A stretch of DNA of 64,000 nucleotides from an uncultured bacterium (lineage in GTDB: Bacteria > Cyanobacteriota > Vampirovibrionia > Gastranaerophilales > Gastranaerophilaceae), in NCBI GenBank assembly GCA_905215335.1, contig CAJMPQ010000002.1:124001-188000 (forward strand), written 5' to 3'. The position numbers were made by a program, and so were the translations under genes. Below, one piece after another: positions 16,854-25,339 of the stretch. The notes under the pieces are model-generated. The model did not search any database and was not told where the DNA came from. It saw only the letters and a program-made list of their open reading frames with translations. Position 1 is the stretch's first letter; each line of letters opens with the position of its first letter.

Positions 16854-17933
16854 TTAAAAGACACTTTTATTTAGTATAATTTTCACTCTTTTATTTATTG
16901 GATTTTCTATTAAATAATAAGTAATAATACCTATTATTGTTAATAGTATAGATTGTAGGATAATACTAATTATGTTATGTTGAGCTATAAAGGTTTTGAA
17001 GTGTGGGTATAAAGTGAAGCGTAGTAAATAGCTCATGAAGTAGTGCATAATATACATTGAAAATGTGTACTTGCCAAGTTTTGCCAATATATCATTTTCT
17101 AAAATTTGTGATAAAATACCTTGTTTAATTGTGAAAAGATAAAATAATATTGAAAACGCAGATATAAATAAAAACCCTGATTGCCCTGGCAGTTTTGCTG
17201 AAAAAATTATGTAATAAATTAAAAATGAAGCTAAGCAAATTTCTATCCCTGAAATTATTACTTTATTCATTGTAGATATTTTAAGATTTTTCGTAGAGTT
17301 ATATAATTGAACTAAGAAATAACTAATTCCTATGCCTCCTAAACCTCTTAAAAATCCTATTGTAATAAAATTGTAAATTACTGTAGAGTGTCCTCCTGTT
17401 CCGAAATGATTATTACTATAATATAGTATGTAACTAAAAAAAGTAATTAATCCTACAAGTAGGTTTAAATGTTTTTTATCAATGCTTTTTTGAAGGTAGA
17501 AATAGAATATGGAAATCCAAAATAGATTTGATATAAACCAATTGACATCTAAGCCTGTATTTTGACCCCATGTAAATGGGGCTAATCCGGTGCTGTTTAA
17601 TAATAGGAAATTTAATAAATTATCATTGAGATAACAATTCATTTCATTTATAAATGGAGATACTATTAATACCAATATTGTTAGAATCCAAACCATAGGT
17701 GCAAGGCGTAAAAATCGTTTTAATACAAATTTACCTGTGCTGATATTATGTGATGTTTTAAATAAGAAAAAGCCTGCAATTATGAAGAAAAAATCTACGC
17801 ATATATTACCATGGTTAAGTGTTGGTATATCAAAATATTTTCTGCTATGGAATAGCATAATTATTATTGCTAATATAAATCTTAAAAAATCTATGTTTTT
17901 AAATCTATCTTGTTTTGCTAATTCATTCTCCAT
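16854..17933 (-). CDS. Acyltransferase 3 family membrane protein
   Basis: 359 residues with about ten predicted transmembrane helices. The N-terminal NIDFLRFILAIIIMLFHS with the catalytic-type His, the arginine-containing FVLKRFLRLAPMVWI, and the C-terminal TYYLIENPINKRV are typical of the OafA/YrhL acyltransferase family, which O-acetylates surface glycans or other extracytoplasmic sugars using cytoplasmic acetyl-CoA. The substrate is unknown. It follows the nucleotidase-like gene by 21 bases on the same strand, so the two are probably one operon. A 16-base tandem duplication at the junction supplies its ribosome site and start codon. Confidence 0.85.
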   Translation of the reverse strand: MENELAKQDRFKNIDFLRFILAIIIMLFHSRKYFDIPTLNHGNICVDFFFIIAGFFLFKTSHNISTGKFVLKRFLRLAPMVWILTILVLIVSPFINEMNCYLNDNLLNFLLLNSTGLAPFTWGQNTGLDVNWFISNLFWISIFYFYLQKSIDKKHLNLLVGLITFFSYILYYSNNHFGTGGHSTVIYNFITIGFLRGLGGIGISYFLVQLYNSTKNLKISTMNKVIISGIEICLASFLIYYIIFSAKLPGQSGFLFISAFSILFYLFTIKQGILSQILENDILAKLGKYTFSMYIMHYFMSYLLRFTLYPHFKTFIAQHNIISIILQSILLTIIGIITYYLIENPINKRVKIILNKSVF

Positions 17934-17956
17934 ATAAATTATTCTCCATATAAATT
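17925..17956. repeat. Perfect 16-bp tandem duplication at a gene junction
   Basis: ATTCTCCATATAAATT occurs twice head to tail (17925-17940, 17941-17956). On the minus strand each copy reads ATGGAGAAT near its end; the first-transcribed copy overlaps the stop codon of the upstream gene and provides GGAG as ribosome site, the second contains the acyltransferase ATG. Confidence 0.9.
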
Positions 17957-19400
17957 ATTCATTGTCTATTAGTTTAAAACTCGGGTATTTGCTGGAATTT
18001 TTATATTCTTTTTCAGCGTTAATTATTGTTGTATAAAATAATTCATTCATTTTTATTTCTTCGCCGTTTTTTAAAATCTTAGTTTTAGGAATATTTTTTA
18101 ATACCTCAAAACCTTGTTCGCCAGCTCCAATATATGGATCTATTGTGCAACTGAAGGTTTTGGTTTTATCTATTGGATTTTGGTTTTCATCTAATAGTTT
18201 TTTACCATTAATTTCTATTTGTAGAATTTTGTAGGTTTTGTCTTTTGGATTCCCTTTTCCAGTAACTGTTATATTGCGTGAGCATTGTACAAATTTTGAG
18301 TTTCCTTGAGACTTGTACATTCTATTTAGAGTTGCATTTTCAAAAACTTTTTTTAATTGTTCAACGGTTATATCAATTTTTTCAATTGTTGAAGTTGCAC
18401 ACATTACTCGTTCAAGATCATATTTTGTTATCACCTCACTATCTTCAAGTTTTAGCGGGTACATTGTAAAACCTGTTGAATGAAATGCAATATCTGTTTG
18501 ACCTGCTTTTTGCATTGTATCTGATATGAATGTTCCTAGGGGACAGGGTTCGGAATATTTTTTTGTTAAGTCTAATACTCGTTTTGCAAGAGGCTTTTTT
18601 AATTGTGTTTTTTCTTCATACTCAATAATTGGATCTTGAAATTCAGGAATATAATCAAGTTCATTAATTGTAAGTTCTTTCACTTCTGTGATTATCTTAT
18701 CAATATTCATTGTATAAAGTGTTCTGGCAAAGGCAAGAGGGTAAAAAATATTGTTATCATAATCAGGTTTTATTGGTGAGTGTTCATGTCCTCCAATAAT
18801 TAAATCAATAGTAATTCCTTTGCTTGCAGCAAATTCTTTTAATGCTTTGCTATAAGTATACCAATGATGGTTTAAAACTATAATTCTATCGAAAGGTTCT
18901 TTTATCTCATTGATTAAATTTGCAAAGGTTTCTTCTGGAGCGGTTAATTCTAAATTGAATTTTTTTACACAAGAGTTATTTACACAAAATCCAGTTATTA
19001 AAAATTTTTGTTCATGTATTTCAATTATTTTATAGCGTGATACCAAGTCTGTGTATTTAGAAGTTTTTGCGTCTTTCAAATTTGAACAAATAATATTTAT
19101 TCCTGCTTGTTCAAATTTATTTATTGTTGATTTTAGGTATTCAAAATCCTCTTTTTTAAATCCAAAATCGTTATTTCCAAGTGTTATAAAAATTTGAGCT
19201 TGAGGAAGTAATTTTTTTATTTTTAGGTAAGCATTAACTGACAAATTTTTATCGTAAATTCCTTTGAATAAATCTCCACTATCTAAAATTAAAAAAGGTT
19301 CATTTTTATCTTTTTCAAGTGTGTAAATCCCACTTAGTAAATGACTAAGATTGTTACTTTCTTGGTGTGAATCTGTTAATGCATATATTCTTGTGTTCAA
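17955..19400 (-). CDS. 5'-nucleotidase/UshA-type metallophosphoesterase
   Basis: 481 residues with a two-domain layout. The N-terminal metallophosphatase (about 1-240) has metal-binding motifs in modified form: ALTDSHQESN, LDSGDLFKG, LGNNDFG, NHHW and GGHEHS. The C-terminal part (about 270-470) resembles the 5'-nucleotidase C-terminal substrate-binding domain. Such enzymes hydrolyse nucleotides or related phosphoesters. Unlike most relatives no signal peptide is visible, so it may act in the cytoplasm. The ATG lacks a strong ribosome site. It probably forms an operon with the downstream acyltransferase. Confidence 0.8.
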   Translation of the reverse strand: MNTRIYALTDSHQESNNLSHLLSGIYTLEKDKNEPFLILDSGDLFKGIYDKNLSVNAYLKIKKLLPQAQIFITLGNNDFGFKKEDFEYLKSTINKFEQAGINIICSNLKDAKTSKYTDLVSRYKIIEIHEQKFLITGFCVNNSCVKKFNLELTAPEETFANLINEIKEPFDRIIVLNHHWYTYSKALKEFAASKGITIDLIIGGHEHSPIKPDYDNNIFYPLAFARTLYTMNIDKIITEVKELTINELDYIPEFQDPIIEYEEKTQLKKPLAKRVLDLTKKYSEPCPLGTFISDTMQKAGQTDIAFHSTGFTMYPLKLEDSEVITKYDLERVMCATSTIEKIDITVEQLKKVFENATLNRMYKSQGNSKFVQCSRNITVTGKGNPKDKTYKILQIEINGKKLLDENQNPIDKTKTFSCTIDPYIGAGEQGFEVLKNIPKTKILKNGEEIKMNELFYTTIINAEKEYKNSSKYPSFKLIDNE

Positions 19401-19483
19401 CTTATTTACCCTTTTCTATTTTTAAAATAGCAAAAATTTTAGAGTTTATCAATTTTGTAAAATTTTAAATATTGACTAAATAT

Positions 19484-19491
19484 GTTATAAT
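19484..19491 (+). promoter_or_regulatory. Extended -10 of uvrC, probably leaderless
   Basis: TGTTATAAT (TGn plus TATAAT at 19486-19491) ends 6 bases before the ATG at 19498, so transcription should start at or next to the start codon. No ribosome site is present. Confidence 0.5.
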
Positions 19492-19497
19492 TACTGT

Positions 19498-21159
19498 ATG
19501 AATGAGAAACTGAAAGAAAGTTTAAAATTATTGCCATCATTACCAGGGTGCTATTTATATTACAACTCTGATAATGAGATAATTTATGTAGGTAAAGCAA
19601 AAATTTTAAAACGTCGTGTGAAATCTTATTTTAATAGAAAACACGATAGTGTAAAGGTTAATGTTTTAGTTTCTCAAATTGATCATTTGGAATATATTAT
19701 AACCAATACTGAAGTAGAGGCTTTAATATTAGAAAGCCATCTTATTAAAAAGCATAAACCAAAATACAATATATTATTAAAAGATGATAAAAAATATCCT
19801 TATTTTTTAATAACAGATGAAGATTTTCCAAGAATCTCAATTGTTCGAAAAAGAAATATAAATCAAGAAAAAGGTCGTTACTATGGTCCTTATACTGATA
19901 TTCGAGCAATGCATTCAACATTAGATTTTTTGAAGAAAATCTTCCCATTAAAACAGTGTAAAACTCCAAAATTTAAGACAAGACCTTGTTTATACTATCA
20001 TATTGGAAAATGTTTAGCACCTTGTCAAAATTTAGTTACAAGTGAAGAATATAAAGCCATTGTGCATCAAGCTGAATTGTTCTTGTCAGGTAAACAAGCA
20101 GAATTGATGAAACAACTTATGGAGCAAATTCAAAAATATTCAGCAACAGAACAATTTGAAAAGGCAGCAAGACTTAGGGATAGTTATTTTGATTTGCAAA
20201 AAACTTTAGAAAAACAAAAAGTTGTTTATGAAAATACAAAATTAAATGAAGATGTTATTTCTCTGCAACACGAGGATGGTATTTTAGCTATTGTCATTAT
20301 GATGATTAGAGAAGGTCGTTTGATAGATAAAAAAGATTTCACATACGATGTTGAAGAAGAGGATAAAACTGAATTTTTTGCCACTTTCTTTAAGGAATAT
20401 TATAATACTTTGTCTTTAGAGTTTCCGGATAGAATTGTTTCTAACGAATTGGAAGAAATTGGAGATAAAGCGCTTTATGAAGAGTGGTTAAATATAATTT
20501 CCGGCAAAAAAGTAAAAATTAGTTATGGAAAATCTGCTCAAGGTAAAGAATTACAAAGTTTAGCGGATAAGAATGCTAAAGTGATTTTGGATAATGCAAA
20601 GTTGTCTAAAATGTCTAAAATCAGAGATGATTTTAATAATATTGGCTCATATTTAAAAGAGAAATTAAGATTAAATAATTTTCCATATAGAATTGAATGT
20701 TATGATATATCTCATATTCAGGGAACTAATACTGTAGCATCTATGGTAACTTTTATAAATGGATTGAGTAAAAAATCTGAATATAAAAAATTTAAGGTGA
20801 AATCAACAGAAGGTAAACCTGATGACTTTTTATCAATGAAAGAGGTTCTTACAAGAAGACTTTCAAGATTAGGTGAAAAAGGCTGGGATAAACCTGATTT
20901 AATTATTATTGATGGCGGAAAAGGTCAATTATCAAGTGTTATGCAGATAGTTAAAGAGCTTGGAGTATCAGGAATTGATTTTGTAAGTTTGGCTAAACGA
21001 CAAGAAGAAGTCTTTTTACCTAATCAATCACAATCAATTCTTCTTCCAAGGGAATCAAGTGCTCTATTTCTTATCCAAAGAATAAGAGATGAAGCTCATA
21101 GGTTTGCGATAACTTATCATAGAAAACTTCGTTCAAAAAGTAGTATTTCTAATGTCTAG
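19498..21159 (+). CDS. uvrC: Excinuclease subunit UvrC, C-terminally short
   Basis: Makes both incisions in nucleotide excision repair with UvrAB. 553 residues. Visible are the GIY-YIG nuclease (residues 1-100: LPGCYLYY, IIYVGKAKILKRRV), the cysteine cluster TRPCLYYHIGKCLAPC, the UvrB-binding UVR motif EKAARLRD, and the RNase H-like endonuclease (YDISHIQGTNTVASMV, IIDGGKGQLS, RIRDEAHRFAITYH). The chain stops right after RKLRSKSSISNV, so the usual C-terminal double helix-hairpin-helix DNA-binding domain (about 50 more residues) is missing. The stop overlaps the end of the convergent gene at 21149. The gene appears leaderless. Confidence 0.92.
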   Translation: MNEKLKESLKLLPSLPGCYLYYNSDNEIIYVGKAKILKRRVKSYFNRKHDSVKVNVLVSQIDHLEYIITNTEVEALILESHLIKKHKPKYNILLKDDKKYPYFLITDEDFPRISIVRKRNINQEKGRYYGPYTDIRAMHSTLDFLKKIFPLKQCKTPKFKTRPCLYYHIGKCLAPCQNLVTSEEYKAIVHQAELFLSGKQAELMKQLMEQIQKYSATEQFEKAARLRDSYFDLQKTLEKQKVVYENTKLNEDVISLQHEDGILAIVIMMIREGRLIDKKDFTYDVEEEDKTEFFATFFKEYYNTLSLEFPDRIVSNELEEIGDKALYEEWLNIISGKKVKISYGKSAQGKELQSLADKNAKVILDNAKLSKMSKIRDDFNNIGSYLKEKLRLNNFPYRIECYDISHIQGTNTVASMVTFINGLSKKSEYKKFKVKSTEGKPDDFLSMKEVLTRRLSRLGEKGWDKPDLIIIDGGKGQLSSVMQIVKELGVSGIDFVSLAKRQEEVFLPNQSQSILLPRESSALFLIQRIRDEAHRFAITYHRKLRSKSSISNV

Positions 21160-21745
21160 GTTTGAACATTGCTTTTAAATATGATTTTAAATCCCGTTTA
21201 ATTTCTTCAACAGATTCAGCTTCAGGATCTTCTGTGTCTTTTGGTTTTGGACGAGAATCTTCAACTTCGCTGAGAACTTCTTCAGCATCTTCGGATTCAA
21301 TAGTATCAAGAGCACCATCTATTGGCATTGCAGATTCTATTAACTCTTTGAAAACTTTTTTCTTTTTAGGAGCATCACGTTTGACTTCGTCAGCTTCGCC
21401 TTCTTGTGCTACAGCTTTATTTTCTTCTCCAGCTTTAATAAATTCTCCAAGTGAAATATAAATTTCTTTAAGATCAGCAATTACAGTACTTGTAGCTAAC
21501 CATTTTCTTACATATTTTTCATCAGGACCTAATCCACCATCGGTTTTAGTTCCGTCTGCAATGTTGAATATTGCTTCAGATATACCAATCGTAACGATAA
21601 CATGAGGGTATGTATACTTTGTACTCATTTTCAACTTTAGGTTATTGTATTTTGTTACATTCAAATTAGTTGAGTTGTGAGCATCTTCTTGTTGTTTTAC
21701 AACTGATTCTTGTAATTTAACAGCCATTTCGTGAAGAGTTTTCAT
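21149..21745 (-). CDS. Unknown protein, paralogue B of a tandem pair
   Basis: 198 residues. The core (about 28-105) is homologous to the adjacent protein at 21762: both have YNNLK, a PH-x-x-V segment, IGISEA-x-F-x-I, DG-x-K and GGLG followed by YV-x-x-W. The C-terminal half is a long acidic/lysine-rich tail (about 110-180), probably disordered. No signal peptide or membrane segment. I do not recognise the family. It is the last gene of a five-gene operon with a ZorA/ZorB-like pair, 16 bases after its paralogue, and overlaps the uvrC 3' end by 11 bases. Confidence 0.65.
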   Translation of the reverse strand: MKTLHEMAVKLQESVVKQQEDAHNSTNLNVTKYNNLKLKMSTKYTYPHVIVTIGISEAIFNIADGTKTDGGLGPDEKYVRKWLATSTVIADLKEIYISLGEFIKAGEENKAVAQEGEADEVKRDAPKKKKVFKELIESAMPIDGALDTIESEDAEEVLSEVEDSRPKPKDTEDPEAESVEEIKRDLKSYLKAMFKPRH

Positions 21746-21761
21746 ATGGATATTTCCTTAT

Positions 21762-22283
21762 TTATAATTGTTTATTACGTTTTAGGTCTTTTTTCATTCC
21801 AGTAAAGCGTTTTTTCTTTTCTTCAGTATAGAATCTTTTTTGTCTATCGATACCTGTTGAAGTCATATCTACTTCAATTTTTTCATCGCTTTTTTCTGCT
21901 CTTCTTAGTCTATCCATTGCTGAAGATGTTGAACGTTTTGTTGAATCATCATCATCTTCGTCTTTTAATGCTTCTCTTATTATTTTCCAATGTGCTTCAA
22001 GTTCTTTGTGGATATTATATCTGTCAGCCCATCTTTTTACGTAGGCATCTTCGTTGCCTAATCCGCCTTCAAGTTTGCTCCCATCTTTGATACTAAAACA
22101 TGCTTCTGAAATTCCTATTTGTACAAAGAAATGAGGTTCATCAACTTTTCTTGGATCCATAAATACTTTCAAATTATTGTATTTGTAAGCATAGGATTTA
22201 GCATCAGTATGTTTATCTGCCAATGCGTTAATCAAGAAGTCTGTTAAACTGTTGTCGAATTTTGCAATAGAGTTTGCTTTCAT
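21762..22283 (-). CDS. Unknown protein, paralogue A of a tandem pair
   Basis: 173 residues. The core (about residues 25-105) shares YNNLK, PH-F-F-V-Q-IGISEA, DGSK and GGLGNEDAYVKRW with the downstream paralogue. The C-terminal 60 residues are highly charged (many Lys, Asp, Arg) and probably flexible. No membrane segment. It lies 27 bases downstream of a UPF0210 gene in the motor-like operon. The conserved IGISEA and GGLG-x-x-x-x-YV-x-x-W blocks suggest one compact binding or catalytic domain. Function unknown. Confidence 0.65.
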   Translation of the reverse strand: MKANSIAKFDNSLTDFLINALADKHTDAKSYAYKYNNLKVFMDPRKVDEPHFFVQIGISEACFSIKDGSKLEGGLGNEDAYVKRWADRYNIHKELEAHWKIIREALKDEDDDDSTKRSTSSAMDRLRRAEKSDEKIEVDMTSTGIDRQKRFYTEEKKKRFTGMKKDLKRNKQL

Positions 22284-22310
22284 AGTTCTTAATCCTTATT
22301 TTAAAGTACA

Positions 22311-23672
22311 TTAGTTGTTTAAGCTATGTATAGGAGCAGGAATACGTCCTCCTCGTTTAACGAATTTTGTTGAAGAAAGTTCATTAATTGGCATAATTGG
22401 AGCTTCACCTAAAAGGCCACCATATGAAATTTTATCGCCAACGTCTTTACCAGCTGCTGGTATAATTCTTACTGCTGTTGTTTTTTTATTAATCATACCA
22501 ATAGCCATTTCATCTGCAATAATTCCGGCAATTGTATCCGCTGGAGTTTTACCTGGAATTGCAATCATATCTAATCCAACAGAGCAAACTGAAGTCATAG
22601 CTTCTAATTTGTCAAATCTTAAATAACCTTCAGTAGCAGCTTCAATCATACCTGCATCTTCAGATACTGGTATAAATGCACCAGATAGACCGCCAACATG
22701 TGAGCTTGCCATAATACCACCTTTTTTAACAGCGTCATTTAGCATAGCTAGTGCGGCTGTAGTTCCGTGTGCTCCGGCATGTTCTAAGCCCATAGCTTGG
22801 AAAATCCCTGCAACACTATCTCCTGGAGCTGGAGTTGGAGCTAATGATAAGTCTATTACCCCAAATGGTATATCTAATTTTTTTGCTAATTTTCTACCTA
22901 CAAGTTCTCCTGTAGATGTTATTTTATATGCAATTTCTTTAATTTTATTAGCTAGTTCGCTCATATCTGCTCCTTCAGGAAGAGCTTCTACTGCTGCTCT
23001 AACTACACCAGGACCAGATACTCCAACGTTTAAAGCACATTCAGGTTCACCCATTCCGCAGAAAGCTCCTGCCATAAATGGATTATCTCCCGGAACATTA
23101 CAAAATACTACTAATTTTGCAGCTCCAATGCCATCTCTATCTTTTGTTAATTCTGCAGCTTTTTTTATGATTTCAGACATTTTTAAAACTGCATCCATAT
23201 TTATACCTGCTTTAGAAGATGCTACATTGATAGATGAACAAACTCTTTCTGTTGTTGCTAAGGCTTCAGGAATGCTTTCAATTAAAAGCTTGTCTCCCTT
23301 TGTGCAACCTTTTTCAACTAATGCTGAAAATCCACCAACAAAGTTTACGCCAACTTCTTTGGCTGCTTTATCTAATGTTTGAGCAATTCGAACATAATCA
23401 GGATTTTTACACGCTTCACCAATTAATGAAATTGGTGTTACTGCAATTCTTTTGTTAATAATCGGTATAGAATATTCGTCTGCTAATTCATCTGCATAAG
23501 CAACTAAATTTTTAGCATATTTTTTTATTTTATTGTAGATATTATCGCAAACTTTATCTATATCTTCAGATATACAATCTCTTAGGCTTAGAGCTAATGT
23601 AACAGTTCTAATGTCTAAGTTGTATAATTTAATCATATTTATGGTTTCTAAAATATTTTGTTCATCAATCAT
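22311..23672 (-). CDS. UPF0210 (DUF711) family protein
   Basis: 453 residues, full length for this conserved but uncharacterised family. Typical are the N-terminal NLDIRTVTLALSLRDC, TPISLIGEA, MGEPECALNVGVSGPGVV and the glycine-rich C-terminal KISYGGLLGEAPIMP. The fold is related to pyruvate-formate-lyase-like ten-stranded barrels and the family is often predicted to bind a small molecule; no activity is firmly established to my knowledge. It starts 4 bases after the ZorB-like gene and precedes the two paralogous unknown genes, so it is in the same transcript, though it is also widespread outside such operons. Confidence 0.85.
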   Translation of the reverse strand: MIDEQNILETINMIKLYNLDIRTVTLALSLRDCISEDIDKVCDNIYNKIKKYAKNLVAYADELADEYSIPIINKRIAVTPISLIGEACKNPDYVRIAQTLDKAAKEVGVNFVGGFSALVEKGCTKGDKLLIESIPEALATTERVCSSINVASSKAGINMDAVLKMSEIIKKAAELTKDRDGIGAAKLVVFCNVPGDNPFMAGAFCGMGEPECALNVGVSGPGVVRAAVEALPEGADMSELANKIKEIAYKITSTGELVGRKLAKKLDIPFGVIDLSLAPTPAPGDSVAGIFQAMGLEHAGAHGTTAALAMLNDAVKKGGIMASSHVGGLSGAFIPVSEDAGMIEAATEGYLRFDKLEAMTSVCSVGLDMIAIPGKTPADTIAGIIADEMAIGMINKKTTAVRIIPAAGKDVGDKISYGGLLGEAPIMPINELSSTKFVKRGGRIPAPIHSLNN

Positions 23673-23676
23673 TTTT

Positions 23677-24369
23677 TTAATCTTTCCTCAATCCTAGTGC
23701 AGTAGAAACATTCCAATCTTTTACTTTTAGTTTCAATTCTACACGTCTACTCTTGTCGTAATCCTCTTTACCATTTACTAAAACTGGTTCATTAAAACTT
23801 TTGCCTTCAACAACCAGCATTTTCCTAAATTGATCTGAATATTTTTTGTCGTACTTAGTTGTAAATATGTATTCAGCAACTGCGTTTGCACGTTTTAAAC
23901 TCAAATCCATGTTTTTTAAAAATTGTTCATCCGGAGATGTTACACCCGCAAACATTTGAGAATCGGTATGTCCTTGTATAACGATATTCCCGATTTGGCT
24001 GGCCAATTCTTTATCTGCAAAAATTGTATTTATATAAATTGGTGCTAATTTATCCAAAAGTTTCTTTCCGTTATCTGATAACACGTAACTATTGAGCTCA
24101 AATAATTCAACATCTGAAATCTTTAAGTCTCCTGTCATTTTATCTATATCGGCACTAATGTTAGCTTCCTTTAATTCGTTGCTAATTTTTTTAGAAACTT
24201 CTATTTGAATTTTTTGTTGTTGAATATCTTCTTGAGAAAAACCAGTCATAGAAAGTACAAATAAGGTAATAAAGATAATTGCTAAACCTAATAATAAGTC
24301 TGCCATTGTTACCCAAAAGATATTACCTTCTTCTTCACTATGTGCTTTTGCTCTGAATTGTATACCCAT
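23677..24369 (-). CDS. MotB/ZorB-like stator protein with OmpA-type peptidoglycan-binding domain
   Basis: 230 residues. After a short cytoplasmic N-terminus there is one transmembrane helix (about 18-41) whose start WVTMADLLLG carries Asp24, the position of the proton-carrying aspartate in MotB and ZorB. The periplasmic part (about 95-225) is an OmpA-like domain with VIQGHTDSQ and LSLKRANAVAEYI, expected to hold peptidoglycan. It is paired with a ZorA/MotA-like gene 11 bases upstream. No flagellar genes are nearby, so it is more probably part of a ZorAB-type or other non-flagellar proton-driven motor. Confidence 0.8.
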   Translation of the reverse strand: MGIQFRAKAHSEEEGNIFWVTMADLLLGLAIIFITLFVLSMTGFSQEDIQQQKIQIEVSKKISNELKEANISADIDKMTGDLKISDVELFELNSYVLSDNGKKLLDKLAPIYINTIFADKELASQIGNIVIQGHTDSQMFAGVTSPDEQFLKNMDLSLKRANAVAEYIFTTKYDKKYSDQFRKMLVVEGKSFNEPVLVNGKEDYDKSRRVELKLKVKDWNVSTALGLRKD

Positions 24370-24380
24370 TTGAATCCTTT

Positions 24381-25286
24381 TTAGAATAATTCGTCTACAA
24401 CGTCTGATTTTCCAGCTTTAGCTGATTCTTTTAATTGTTTATTAAGTTGATTCAAGCCAAAAATTAAATTTTCCAAATATGGAACTAAATTTGTAGCCAT
24501 ACTTGCGTTGAATGCTGTTTTGAATTGATCTGGCATATTGTTCATAATATTTGCAGTAGAATTATTTTGAATTTTAGTTTCTCTTAATAATTCATATAAG
24601 AATTTTTCAGATGAAATACTTGCAAATAATGAGCCCATAATTTCTTGGATTTTGCCAAGCGGGTTTCTACACATGTTGCTATATAGAATTCTTTCAATTA
24701 GCAAGAATACAAGGGATGAGCCTACTGCGATAACTGAAACTAACGCTGCAGTTTGCATATTTACCATAAATCCTGCAACAGAAGCAATTGTTTTTTCTTG
24801 GCTTGAGAAGTCGATTTTACCAAATGCAATTGCAATGTTTAAGAACGTGAATAATGGACCAAAACCGGTTAAAACAGTTGGTATTGTTTGAATCATTTTT
24901 GCGTTGAACTTTGATGTTACAAGTGTTTCTTCATTGAAAAAATATAATGGATCAACTGTTGTTTGGATATTTTGAACTGTAGATGATACATCTTGGTATT
25001 TAAAATCTTTATTACCAGATTTTAGTGCTACAGATTCTGAAAATACTAATGTATTTTTGAATTCAGCCCAAATGGTAGAAACATATGGATTAGAGTTCAT
25101 CCACTCATTGATTTCTTTAAATCTGAAGTTTAAATCATTCTTTTTAAAATCAGACATAAAGGCAATTATATTTTTTAAATTTTTACCGGTACGAGCGTAT
25201 TGAGTATAACAATATATTGTAGAAGATATAAATACTGTTAATACAACTAATATCGGAATATCAGTTATGATTTTTACAAAGTTCAT
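24381..25286 (-). CDS. MotA/ZorA/ExbB-like proton channel protein
   Basis: 301 residues with three predicted membrane segments: about 10-30, 135-156 and 168-197. IPTVLTGFGPLFTFLNIAI followed by a short loop and AGFMVNMQTAALVSVIAVGS matches the MotA/TolQ/ExbB channel core and is closest in pattern to ZorA (PTxLTGxGPLxTF). The C-terminal 100 residues are helical and shorter than the long intracellular tail of the defence protein ZorA. With the downstream ZorB-like protein it should form a peptidoglycan-anchored proton motor unit. It is the first gene of the five-gene operon 25286-21149. Confidence 0.78.
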   Translation of the reverse strand: MNFVKIITDIPILVVLTVFISSTIYCYTQYARTGKNLKNIIAFMSDFKKNDLNFRFKEINEWMNSNPYVSTIWAEFKNTLVFSESVALKSGNKDFKYQDVSSTVQNIQTTVDPLYFFNEETLVTSKFNAKMIQTIPTVLTGFGPLFTFLNIAIAFGKIDFSSQEKTIASVAGFMVNMQTAALVSVIAVGSSLVFLLIERILYSNMCRNPLGKIQEIMGSLFASISSEKFLYELLRETKIQNNSTANIMNNMPDQFKTAFNASMATNLVPYLENLIFGLNQLNKQLKESAKAGKSDVVDELF

Positions 25287-25339
25287 AATTCACCATCCTT
25301 GATGGGTATTGTAGCATATTTTATTGTTTCAGGCAAATA

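Noticed and set aside
23677..25286. Flagellar MotAB
   Set aside because: No flagellar or chemotaxis genes nearby; the channel protein pattern is closer to ZorA/ExbB and the neighbours are UPF0210 and unknown paralogues.
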